Origin: G963676655 sp963676655
GTDB lineage: Bacteria; Verrucomicrobiota; Lentisphaeria; Victivallales; Victivallaceae
Assembly: GCA_963676655.2 (NCBI GenBank)
Contig: CAXXKX010000005.1
Coordinates: 434,001 to 498,000 of the forward strand
DNA: 64,000 nucleotides
Direction: 5' to 3'
In this document: positions 51,575 through 59,197 of the stretch, one piece after another
How positions within the stretch are numbered: position 1 is the stretch's first letter
Layout of the letters: every line of letters starts with the position of its first letter
The notes under the pieces: model-generated
What the model saw: only the letters and a program-made list of their open reading frames with translations
The model's database searches: none
Told to the model about the DNA's origin: nothing
Position numbers and translations under genes: made by a program

Positions 51575-53909
51575 CCCGTCTTCGTTGCGCCCGGTGGAAG
51601 TGGCGCGGCTGATCAACTCCACTGATATTGGGTTCGTGTTGCCGCAGGCGCGAATCTATCGGGACTTCAATCGCGTGGGCTTTCGGATTGCCGCTTCCGA
51701 CAATCCGCGAAATATCAACTTGCTAAAATATATCGCCTGGATGTACGATCAGGATCATACGCCGCAGGATGAAACCTCGGCCCGTTCATATGAGGAACGC
51801 CGGGATGCCGAGCGACAGCGTCAGGCCGAACAGTCGCTCTCCGGTCGCGATATCGGGCCGCTGCCGGAAGTCGGCAACCCGCAGCGGAAGGCAGACTGCG
51901 AGTTTAACTTCCGGATGTTTTGTGAATGCTATTTTCCGGAAACTTACTCACTGCCATGGTCGCCTGATCATCTCAAGGTCATCGCCAGAATCGAACAGGC
52001 GGTGCTTGAGGGCGGGTTGTTCGCCTTGGCTATGCCGCGCGGTGCAGGTAAAAGCAGTTTGGCTGAAACCGCCTGTCTGTGGGCTATGCTTTACGGTCAC
52101 CGCGAGTTTGTGGCGCTGATCGGTGCAACCGAAAGCGCCGCGTTGGAGATACTCGACAGCATTAAAACCGAACTGGAGGTCAACGAACTGTTGGCCGAGG
52201 ACTTCCCGGAAGTATGTTTTCCGGTATCTCAGCTTGAAGGGATCGCCAACCGCTGTGCCGGACAGCTTTGTCAGGGGATGCGGACCCGAATCACCTGGAC
52301 CAGCAATGAAATCGTTCTGCCGACGGTCAAAGACAGCAAAGCGGCTGGGATTATCGTTCGAGTGGCTGGGATTACCGGGCGTATCCGCGGTATGAAGTAC
52401 AAACGTTCGGACGGTCGAAGTGTGCGTCCTTCGCTGGTGATTATCGACGACCCGCAGACATCCGAATCCGCCGGGTCATTGGAGCAGACCCGGAAACGCA
52501 TCCGGGTACTGGCCGGGGACATCCTCGGACTGGCCGGACCGGGAGAAAAAATTTCTGGGGTCATGCCGTGTACCATCATTCGTCCGGGCGATATGGCTGA
52601 TACCATCCTGGATAAAAATAAACACCCTGACTGGAACGGCGAGAAAACGCGCATGGTCTACAAATTCCCGGACAACATGAAGCTCTGGGAAAAGTACGCA
52701 GAAATCCGGGGCGAATCTTTACGCACCGAAGGCAACTTCCAGGCGGCGACCGATTTTTACCGGGAAAACAGGGACGTGATGGACGCCGGCGCGGAAGTGT
52801 CCTGGGATGCCAGGTTCAATCATGATGAAATATCCGCCCTGCAGCACGCGATGAACTTGAAATTCCAGGACGAGACCGCCTTCCGAAGCGAATACCAGAA
52901 CGATCCTCTGCCGGACGACGACAGCGACGAAACTATGCTGACGGTCGATGAAATTGCCTCGAAGGTCAGCGGCCTTAAGCAGTGTCGCATCCCGATTGCC
53001 TGCGATAAGCTGACGATGTTCATCGATGTCCAGAAAGCATTGCTCTTCTATGTTGTGACCGCCTGGAATGATGAATTCACCGGGGCGGTGGTTGACTACG
53101 GCGCATGGCCGGATCAGCGGCGAAGGATGTTTTCACTGGCCGATGCCAACCCGACGATCCAGAGCGTGTTTCCGCAGGCCGGATTCGAGGGTGGTTTATA
53201 TGCCGCACTAACGGAACTGACCGGAGACTATCTATCGCGTGAATGGCCGCGCGAGGACGGTGCGATGTTCAAAGTCGAACGCGCCATGATCGACGCAAAC
53301 TGGGGGCAGAGCACGGATATCGTCTATCAGTTTTGTAGACAAAGCACCCATTCCAATTTGATATTGCCGTCGCATGGCCGATACGTCGGGGCCAGTTCCA
53401 AGCCGATGACCGAATACCGGAAAAAGCCCGGCGACCGCCTTGGCTTGAACTGGATGATCCCGAACGTGGCCGGAAAACGAGCTATTCGCCACGTGATTTA
53501 TGATTCAAATTTCTGGAAATCGTTCATCCATGCCAGACTGGCCGTGGCCTTGGGCGACAACGGTAGTCTGACCTTTTACGGCCGGGCTCCGCTGCAGCAC
53601 CAGCTTATCGCCGAACACCTGACGGCGGAATACCGGGTCAAAACCGCCGGGCGCGGCCGGGTCGTAGACGAATGGAAAATCCGTCCCCAGCACAACGACA
53701 ACCACTTTTTCGACTGTCTGGCCGGTTGCGCCGTCTGCGCCTCGATGCTGGGCGCGACCCTCCCGGAATTTGGAAACGGAACCAGAATGCGCAAAGGCGC
53801 GATCAAGCTCTCGAACAAAAGAGGCCGCGGCGAAGTTATCGGCGGGCGGATTCCCGGCGAACGGATTAAATTGTCAGAAATGCTTAGGAGCAAACGAACT
53901 GGAAAATAA
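51561..53909 (+). CDS. terL: Phage terminase large subunit
   Basis: 782 residues. Walker A AMPRGAGKSSLAET at about 158-171, Walker B LVIIDDPQTSES near 297, then coupling motif SGVMPCTII. C-terminal RNase H-like nuclease: first acid in MFIDVQ (about 488), later HNDNHFFDCLAG. It cuts and pumps DNA into proheads, together with the portal protein encoded at 59.2 kb. The gap between terL and the head genes is filled by the reverse-strand cassette. Confidence 0.92.
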   Translation: MPQINPSSLRPVEVARLINSTDIGFVLPQARIYRDFNRVGFRIAASDNPRNINLLKYIAWMYDQDHTPQDETSARSYEERRDAERQRQAEQSLSGRDIGPLPEVGNPQRKADCEFNFRMFCECYFPETYSLPWSPDHLKVIARIEQAVLEGGLFALAMPRGAGKSSLAETACLWAMLYGHREFVALIGATESAALEILDSIKTELEVNELLAEDFPEVCFPVSQLEGIANRCAGQLCQGMRTRITWTSNEIVLPTVKDSKAAGIIVRVAGITGRIRGMKYKRSDGRSVRPSLVIIDDPQTSESAGSLEQTRKRIRVLAGDILGLAGPGEKISGVMPCTIIRPGDMADTILDKNKHPDWNGEKTRMVYKFPDNMKLWEKYAEIRGESLRTEGNFQAATDFYRENRDVMDAGAEVSWDARFNHDEISALQHAMNLKFQDETAFRSEYQNDPLPDDDSDETMLTVDEIASKVSGLKQCRIPIACDKLTMFIDVQKALLFYVVTAWNDEFTGAVVDYGAWPDQRRRMFSLADANPTIQSVFPQAGFEGGLYAALTELTGDYLSREWPREDGAMFKVERAMIDANWGQSTDIVYQFCRQSTHSNLILPSHGRYVGASSKPMTEYRKKPGDRLGLNWMIPNVAGKRAIRHVIYDSNFWKSFIHARLAVALGDNGSLTFYGRAPLQHQLIAEHLTAEYRVKTAGRGRVVDEWKIRPQHNDNHFFDCLAGCAVCASMLGATLPEFGNGTRMRKGAIKLSNKRGRGEVIGGRIPGERIKLSEMLRSKRTGK

Positions 53910-53922
53910 ATTAGTTGCTTAT

Positions 53923-53950
53923 TTTTCACTATGTTCAAGGCTAGTGAAAA
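53923..53950. terminator. Bidirectional terminator between terL and the cargo cassette
   Basis: TTTTCACTA and TAGTGAAAA arms (9 bp) with a 10-nt loop; T-rich on both sides. It overlaps the stop of the convergent YkgJ gene. Confidence 0.75.
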
Positions 53951-54501
53951 TAATTAACTAAATAATGGCTTATTGGTAAAAATTCCATGTTTCGTGCTTG
54001 TAACCCCTCAATTTCTTTAATTGATTGGAATAATATATAATGCAAATGGTATTTGTCTTTTTCAATATTACGTAAGTCAAGTTTAAAAATACAATCATTT
54101 GCTTTTATGGGATAAATACGTCTGTTTTTTTCTAAAGGTTTAAATTCACAGTTATAGTTTTTCAAGTATCCCTTTAGCTCATTCGCGTAAAAAATTGTGT
54201 ATGGAGTCCAAATACAATTTAATGGACGAACTTTATGTATTAAACATTGGGTTGCTTTATTGTCATAAAAATAGCATTGTTTATTATTTGTAAACCTTTG
54301 TTTAACGTATTTTTTTAACCAATCATTTTCATCAAGTAGTATTTTTATAGAAGACCATTCTTCAGGCCATATTGAAATAGGAGCTCCCTCACAGCACTGG
54401 CCGTTTTTAGGACAACATTCACAAACAGACCATTCTGGCTCTATTTTTATAAGCTCTTTAATTTTAGTTTTGATTATTTTTTTAGCTTCTGGAACTCTCA
54501 T
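53941..54501 (-). CDS. YkgJ-family cysteine cluster protein
   Basis: 186 residues. Cysteine cluster CECCPKNGQCCEGAP (residues 28-42) and later QCYFYDNKATQCLIHKVRPLNC, the YkgJ zinc/iron-cluster pattern. It is strongly AT-rich and Lys/Asn/Ile-rich compared with flanking phage genes, hence a transferred cargo gene. Family function is unknown; some sit in defence or metal contexts. Confidence 0.82.
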   Translation of the reverse strand: MRVPEAKKIIKTKIKELIKIEPEWSVCECCPKNGQCCEGAPISIWPEEWSSIKILLDENDWLKKYVKQRFTNNKQCYFYDNKATQCLIHKVRPLNCIWTPYTIFYANELKGYLKNYNCEFKPLEKNRRIYPIKANDCIFKLDLRNIEKDKYHLHYILFQSIKEIEGLQARNMEFLPISHYLVNYFH

Positions 54502-54586
54502 ATATAATTAATAGCTGGTCGAATTATTAATTGATTGTTTAGGCATGAACTATGTTAAATATTAGTTTTATTCTTATATGTTACCT

Positions 54587-54994
54587 TTAAAAAGTATAGT
54601 CAGGGAAGAATATTTCTGAACTCCTAGAGCTCCATTGGTAAGTTCGTGAGGGTTTAGAGGGCTTTGTTCGCCTGACATTTTTTATGGGTCTGGCCTTTCT
54701 AGTTTTTTTAGAAGGACGAGTTTTTTTTGCTGGTTTTGATGGTCCTCCTGAAGCTCCACGAGTAAAGAAGGCATAAGTTCCGTCAATATAGTCCAAAATA
54801 AAACCATTGCGGACCCAACCTAAATATTCTCCTGAAAAAGATATTATATATTTGTTGAAATATAAATAGCCAAGAGGGGTCCCATCATAGTGATAAAAGT
54901 ATTTTCCTCCCTGACGGAGGTAAAATACTGGTCTTCCTTCTGAATTGTAAAAATGCACATTTCTGTCAATTGGGAAAGGAGGTTCAATACTCAT
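54587..54994 (-). CDS. 4-fold beta-flower domain protein with basic tail
   Basis: 135 residues from the ATG at 54994 (AAAGGA ribosome binding site). Four short repeats: VHFYNSEGRPVFYL, YFYHYDGTPLGYLYFN, YIISFSGEYLGWVRN, and GFILDYIDGTYAFF. This matches the beta-flower family I recall. A Lys/Pro/Arg-rich tail (KKTRPSKKTRKARP) suggests binding to nucleic acid or membranes. It is 37 bp downstream of the AbiTii gene and likely co-transcribed with it. Confidence 0.72.
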   Translation of the reverse strand: MSIEPPFPIDRNVHFYNSEGRPVFYLRQGGKYFYHYDGTPLGYLYFNKYIISFSGEYLGWVRNGFILDYIDGTYAFFTRGASGGPSKPAKKTRPSKKTRKARPIKNVRRTKPSKPSRTYQWSSRSSEIFFPDYTF

Positions 54995-55031
54995 AATTTT
55001 CCTTTGTTGATTAATGTTAATAGGCTTTTGC

Positions 55032-55949
55032 TTACTGAATGCCGTAATATTGAGCAATTGCTTGACTTAGTAAGTTTGATGCTACTGGCAATCCTACCTT
55101 CCACATTCCTTGGGATGCCTTTGCTAGCATGTTACCAATCCAAGAAGAAAGTTTGGGGCCTAAGTTATTAATAGAACTTGGCCGTGGGTCTCCCTCAATC
55201 GCTTCTTTAAGATTTTCAATATCTTCAGCGCTGATTCCCTGGTTATCCAAATACGTTTCTAGGGAGTTAAGATTCCCTTTCTGAATTGATATAGTTGCAA
55301 CTTGTTCAAAATCAGTTCCTCCAGATGCAATATTGCCAACATTACCCATGATATAATTGTTAAATATATTATGAACCTTTTCAGTTGAGAGGGCGACGGT
55401 TGCATCTTCTTCGCTTTGGTTTTCAGGTACCTCTTCTTCAATCTCAAGCACGAAATTTAAAATTCTGTTTCTGACTGTATCAAGTATTCCAATAATAACG
55501 GACACAGATATTTCACGCCATGCTTGCATAAGGTTCATGTTTTCATAAATGTTCATACCCACTACGGGAAGTATATCATGAGGCCAAGAGCAATGAAGAG
55601 TATTTCCTTCTGATTTGTCAACTAAATCCATAAGGGCTGTAACTCCTTGTTGGAGCTCTACTTTTGTTAATATTTCATGGAATTTAGATGGAATACATGT
55701 CATGGGAATAGGCGCATTTTTCATTCCACTTCCAAATGGACCAGAAAAGTTACCCTTTGATTGACAATGACAGATACGGTAATCAGGAACTTGTGCATCT
55801 TCTGGGTAACCATCTAACTCATATTGTACCCAATTTTTGAAATCAGAATTTTTTAGGCGATAAGAAAGAATTTTACACTTTCTAAGTACTGTTGGTAAAT
55901 CTGATTTTGAATCTACAACTGCATCTTGTATTTCACGAAGTAAACTCAT
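55032..55949 (-). CDS. AbiTii-domain abortive-infection protein
   Basis: 305 residues from the ATG at 55949 (GGGAGGAAG ribosome binding site). The N-terminal AbiTii signature: LLREIQDAVVDSKSDLPTVLRKCKILSYRL, FKNWVQYELDGYP, VPDYRICHCQSKGNFSGPFG. The C-terminal half is distinct (NIFNNYIMGNVGNIASG then a helical region). AbiT confers abortive infection in Lactococcus. Here it is AT-rich cargo on a prophage, probably excluding rival phages. The paired beta-flower gene may be its partner, which is inference. Confidence 0.85.
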   Translation of the reverse strand: MSLLREIQDAVVDSKSDLPTVLRKCKILSYRLKNSDFKNWVQYELDGYPEDAQVPDYRICHCQSKGNFSGPFGSGMKNAPIPMTCIPSKFHEILTKVELQQGVTALMDLVDKSEGNTLHCSWPHDILPVVGMNIYENMNLMQAWREISVSVIIGILDTVRNRILNFVLEIEEEVPENQSEEDATVALSTEKVHNIFNNYIMGNVGNIASGGTDFEQVATISIQKGNLNSLETYLDNQGISAEDIENLKEAIEGDPRPSSINNLGPKLSSWIGNMLAKASQGMWKVGLPVASNLLSQAIAQYYGIQ

Positions 55950-56098
55950 TACTTCTTCCTCCCGGTTTATTAGCACCTTTTTTAATTGGACATAATAAAT
56001 ATATAAACACCTCTAACCAAATCAAGTAACTTCGTAAATTCTTTTTTAATAATTATCAATAACAAACATAGAGAAATTTCCTTTAATTCCTGAATTTG

Positions 56099-56177
56099 CA
56101 AGAAATTTTCATCTAAAACGCTTCCATCCCCCGTAAGTCTTTCAAAAAATTTTTTTTCTGTTGAATATAGAGGGTAG
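56099..56177. repeat. 79-bp repeated segment, copy 2
   Basis: Counterpart of 37081-37159. It starts with CAAGAAATTTTC, equal to the last-codon region (QEIF) of the sigma-like gene, so it looks like a remnant of a second sigma-gene 3' end next to the cargo cassette. TTTTCTGTTGAATATAGAG is conserved and precedes the next + strand gene. Confidence 0.75.
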
Positions 56178-56241
56178 AAGGACGGCGTGTCTTTTGACGC
56201 CGGATTTATCCAACGGAAAAATTAACGTGAAAGGATGCTAT

Positions 56242-56388
56242 ATGGATAATAAAGCGAACACCTCCCGCAACTGGCGACTTGAGGAAATCGCCCAGATTCT
56301 CGCCAACGGCATCATCCGGCTTAAGGCCGGTGCTACCGACTCTGATAAGCCGCTTCAGTCAACCGAACAAAATAAGAAGTTTTGCTGA
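56242..56388 (+). CDS. Small phage protein before dcm
   Basis: 48 residues from ATG 56242 (GAAAGGA ribosome binding site). WRLEEIAQILANGIIRLKAG is a pattern seen in small proteins beside phage nuclease/methylase genes. Its TGA overlaps the ATG of the methyltransferase. Confidence 0.62.
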   Translation: MDNKANTSRNWRLEEIAQILANGIIRLKAGATDSDKPLQSTEQNKKFC

Positions 56389-58157
56389 TGCGGTACGGCA
56401 GTGTGTGCAGTGGCGTCGAGGCCGCGACTTTAGCCTGGGAGCCGTTGGGTTGGGAGCCGGTGTTTTTTGCGGAAGTAGAACCGTTTCCGTGCGCGGTTCT
56501 GATGCAGAAATTCAATGCTACCAAACCGCAACGGCTACTTGATCCAGACGGAGCCGATACGGAAAAGGAGCTTAAGCAACGTGAGTTATGGCAAAAGAAA
56601 ATCGCGACGTTCCCGGACGGTGGGACGATTCCGAACTTTGGAGACTTTACGAAGATAGAAAAGGATGATTATGACGGAGAAATCGACCTGCTGGTCGGAG
56701 GATGCCCGTGCCAAGCCTGGTCAGTGGCTGGACTTAGAAAAGGGTTTGACGATCAGAGAGGCAATCTCTCGCTTGAGTTTGCTCGACTGGCTTACCGAAC
56801 AAATTCGCGATGGTTGGTATTTGAAAATGTACCGGGAATCCAGTCTCACGGAGCGGGGAGAGCCTTCGCTGAAATACTATCGGCTCTCTGCGGCTGGGAA
56901 GTTGAAGTTCCTGTTCTCAGAAGAAAGAAAAATGGCGACCTTGTCCGGGGCTGGAAAAACAGCGGAGTCGTCACCGGAGCGCCCGGGTGTTACTCCCTGG
57001 CATGGCGAACTCTTGACGCTCAATTTGTGCGAGTGGACGGATATCCGCACGCTGTGCCTCAAAGACGAAGGCGTATCTTCCTTGTCGGATATCTTGGAAA
57101 CTGGCAATATCCCGCAGCGGTACTTTTTGACCCCGGCTGCCTGTCGCGGGATAATCCGCCGCAGCGAAAAACGGGGACGGGCGTTGCCCGAAGTCTTACT
57201 GCGAGCGCTGGAGGCGCAAGCGGAAAAGAACAACAATACACCTTCGTAAATGAGTATGGAATTCCTCTCAATGCACTGTCTGCCAAGCCGCTGGAAGCGG
57301 CGAACGGCGACATCTCAAGGATGGAAAATCCCAACCTGGTTTGCATGGCGCACGGACAGGGCGGCGCGGAGGTCATGAGCGATCACTCCCCGACTTTGAG
57401 CTGCAACCATGAGGCCCCGATCGTCTGCCGGGAGTCCGGTCAGGGCTTCTGGCAGCAGGACGAGGCTTCCGGGACTGTCAAGGTCAACGGCGCGGAACCG
57501 ACCACGGTGGTGTGTTATGATGCCCGTGGACTTGGTCCGGGAGATGTGTCCCCGGTTATTACCGGCGACCATGCCGCACGGACTAACGACTACATGCCGG
57601 TGATCGTCGAAAATCAGGCCGCGTTCGGTTTTCTGCCGGGACAAGGTTCCAAGGCCGGATCGATTGGTTTTGAAGAGGAGTTGTCGCCCACGTTGCGAAG
57701 TTCATGCGATTCGTACGGTGTCTTGTGCTATGGAATCGCCGAAAACATCATTAACCGACAGCCGCAAAATGGCGGCAACGGTACCGGTATAAGCAGGGAT
57801 GTTCAGTTTACGCTTAACACCTCTGGTGTTCACGGCGTCTGCTGCTTCACTCAGAACGATGCCGGGCGCGACTGTACCTACGAACTGGCTCCGACCTTGC
57901 GAAGCGGCGGCAGCGACGGCGGGCCGATCAACCAGGCGATAGCCGACAGCGGTACGGTGCGCAGGCTGACTCCGACCGAATGCGAAAGATTGATGGGATT
58001 TCCGGACGGGCATACAAAAATTGAGTGGAACGGCAAGTCCATTGAAGAATGTCCGGACGGTCCGAGATACAAAGCCTGTGGAAATGCCTTCACCGTGAAT
58101 TGCGCCAGGTGGATAGGCAGACGGATTCAAATGGTGGAGGAGTTGTTGCATGAGTAA
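56388..58157 (+). CDS. dcm: DNA (cytosine-5) methyltransferase
   Basis: 589 residues from ATG 56388 (TGATG overlap). C5-MTase motifs in order: SVCSGVEAATLAWEPLGW (I), GGCPCQAWSVAGLRKGF (IV, catalytic Cys in PCQ), ENVPG (VI), QRRRRIFLVG (VIII). A long, variable target-recognition region follows, rich in repeated SPTL/TLR phrases (ARSLTASAGG, HSPTLSCNHEAP, LSPTLRSSCDS, APTLRSGGSDGG). Motif X is YKACGNAFTVNCARWIG. A second long frame overlaps 56671-57249. Probably protects phage DNA. Confidence 0.93.
   Translation: MRYGSVCSGVEAATLAWEPLGWEPVFFAEVEPFPCAVLMQKFNATKPQRLLDPDGADTEKELKQRELWQKKIATFPDGGTIPNFGDFTKIEKDDYDGEIDLLVGGCPCQAWSVAGLRKGFDDQRGNLSLEFARLAYRTNSRWLVFENVPGIQSHGAGRAFAEILSALCGWEVEVPVLRRKKNGDLVRGWKNSGVVTGAPGCYSLAWRTLDAQFVRVDGYPHAVPQRRRRIFLVGYLGNWQYPAAVLFDPGCLSRDNPPQRKTGTGVARSLTASAGGASGKEQQYTFVNEYGIPLNALSAKPLEAANGDISRMENPNLVCMAHGQGGAEVMSDHSPTLSCNHEAPIVCRESGQGFWQQDEASGTVKVNGAEPTTVVCYDARGLGPGDVSPVITGDHAARTNDYMPVIVENQAAFGFLPGQGSKAGSIGFEEELSPTLRSSCDSYGVLCYGIAENIINRQPQNGGNGTGISRDVQFTLNTSGVHGVCCFTQNDAGRDCTYELAPTLRSGGSDGGPINQAIADSGTVRRLTPTECERLMGFPDGHTKIEWNGKSIEECPDGPRYKACGNAFTVNCARWIGRRIQMVEELLHE
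56671..57249 (+). CDS. Overprinted ORF inside dcm, phage SLSDILE-family-like
   Basis: 192 codons in the +1 frame of dcm, start ATG 56671 with AAAGGA 6 bp upstream. The C-terminal part SLSDILETGNIPQRYFLTP (57079-57135) and GIIRRSEKRGRALPE strongly resembles an uncharacterised phage family I recall with SLSDILETGxxPQRYxLS and ACxGILRRAEKRGKxLP. DGWYLKMYRESS and LTLNLCEWTD also fit it. The same DNA encodes methyltransferase motifs VI-VIII. Whether it is expressed is unproven. Confidence 0.5.
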   Translation: MTEKSTCWSEDARAKPGQWLDLEKGLTIREAISRLSLLDWLTEQIRDGWYLKMYRESSLTERGEPSLKYYRLSAAGKLKFLFSEERKMATLSGAGKTAESSPERPGVTPWHGELLTLNLCEWTDIRTLCLKDEGVSSLSDILETGNIPQRYFLTPAACRGIIRRSEKRGRALPEVLLRALEAQAEKNNNTPS

Positions 58158-59010
58158 AAAAATCATTGTCAATTTGAGCGGCGGCAAAGATTCAAGTGCC
58201 GCTCTGTTGAAAGGCTTAGAGATGGGCTACCCCATCGACCATGCGGTGTTCTTCGACAGCACCTGGGAGTTTCCGCAGATGCTCGAACACATTGATCTGC
58301 TGGAGCGCAGAACCGGAGTGCGCATCGTGCGTTTGAAGCCGAAAAAGACGCTTAAGGAGATGGCTTTCGAGCATCCGGTCAAGGCGTCGAGAGCGGCGCT
58401 GGGCAGACTGGATCACGAAGCCTTGCAGGACAAGTTCGTGATGATGCGGGATAATGGCTGGGTTTCCGGCGAGATTCCGGGTTCCCGCCCGAAGTTGATC
58501 GACGCGATGGCCGGAAAAATTCATCGTATCGGTTACGGTTGGCCCTCGGTATTCCGGCGCTGGTGTACCCGGACAAAAATCGAGGTCGGCATTAACGCCT
58601 ACTACCGTCAGTTGAAGGATGATTTCGTCTGCTGGATCGGCTTTGCCGCCGACGAAAAACACCGCACGGAACGCCCGACGATTCACCGCTCGAACTACGA
58701 AAAAGCGTTCCCGCTGGTGGAATGGAACATGACCGAGGCCAACGCCCTGAAATATTGTCTGGACCGTGGCTACGACTGGGGCGGGCTTTACGATGTGTTC
58801 GACCGGGTGAGTTGCTTCTGCTGCCCGCTCCAGCGGCTGAGCGAAGTAAGAAAACTGCGTAAACACTTCCCTGAACTGTGGCAGCAAATGCTGGCCTGGG
58901 AAGCTGAATATGAAGTCAACTGGCCGGGAATGAATCGCGGCTTCCGCGACTACGACACGGTCCACGATCTTGAAAAACGTTTTGCCAAGGAGGATGCGAA
59001 TAATGAGTGA
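58150..59010 (+). CDS. PAPS-reductase/PP-loop family phage protein
   Basis: 286 residues; PP-loop LSGGKDSSAAL at residues 8-18. Later VFFDSTWEFPQML, GWPSVFRRWCTRTKIE and CFCCPLQRLSE (Cys cluster). This is the phage-type phosphoadenosine phosphosulfate reductase family; a role in sulfate reduction is doubtful and nucleotide or DNA modification has been proposed for relatives. It follows dcm with an 8-bp overlap. Confidence 0.85.
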   Translation: MSKKIIVNLSGGKDSSAALLKGLEMGYPIDHAVFFDSTWEFPQMLEHIDLLERRTGVRIVRLKPKKTLKEMAFEHPVKASRAALGRLDHEALQDKFVMMRDNGWVSGEIPGSRPKLIDAMAGKIHRIGYGWPSVFRRWCTRTKIEVGINAYYRQLKDDFVCWIGFAADEKHRTERPTIHRSNYEKAFPLVEWNMTEANALKYCLDRGYDWGGLYDVFDRVSCFCCPLQRLSEVRKLRKHFPELWQQMLAWEAEYEVNWPGMNRGFRDYDTVHDLEKRFAKEDANNE

Positions 59011-59194
59011 GCTTGACCAGAAAATCAAAGACAATGCTTCCGGACCGAAATCGGCGGAGAGCGACGGCCAGAAATTCGAGCAGCATTCTATTGCCGACCA
59101 GATCGCGGCCGACCGCTATCTGAACGCGAAAGCGGCGGTAAAGAAAGCAGGATCAGGAATCAAGATCAGTAAACTCAGTTCGTCCGGAGCGTAA
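59003..59194 (+). CDS. Small phage head-region protein
   Basis: 63 residues from ATG 59003 (AAGGAGG ribosome binding site). ESDGQKFEQHSIADQIAADRYLNAKAA then GIKISKLSSSGA is a pattern of small proteins located between terminase and portal genes. It may be a head-tail connector subunit. Confidence 0.65.
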   Translation: MSELDQKIKDNASGPKSAESDGQKFEQHSIADQIAADRYLNAKAAVKKAGSGIKISKLSSSGA

Positions 59195-59197
59195 ATA

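Noticed and set aside
58216..59034. 272-codon reverse frame opposite the PAPS-reductase-like gene
   Set aside because: Shadow frame; the forward gene has the PP-loop and a coupled start.
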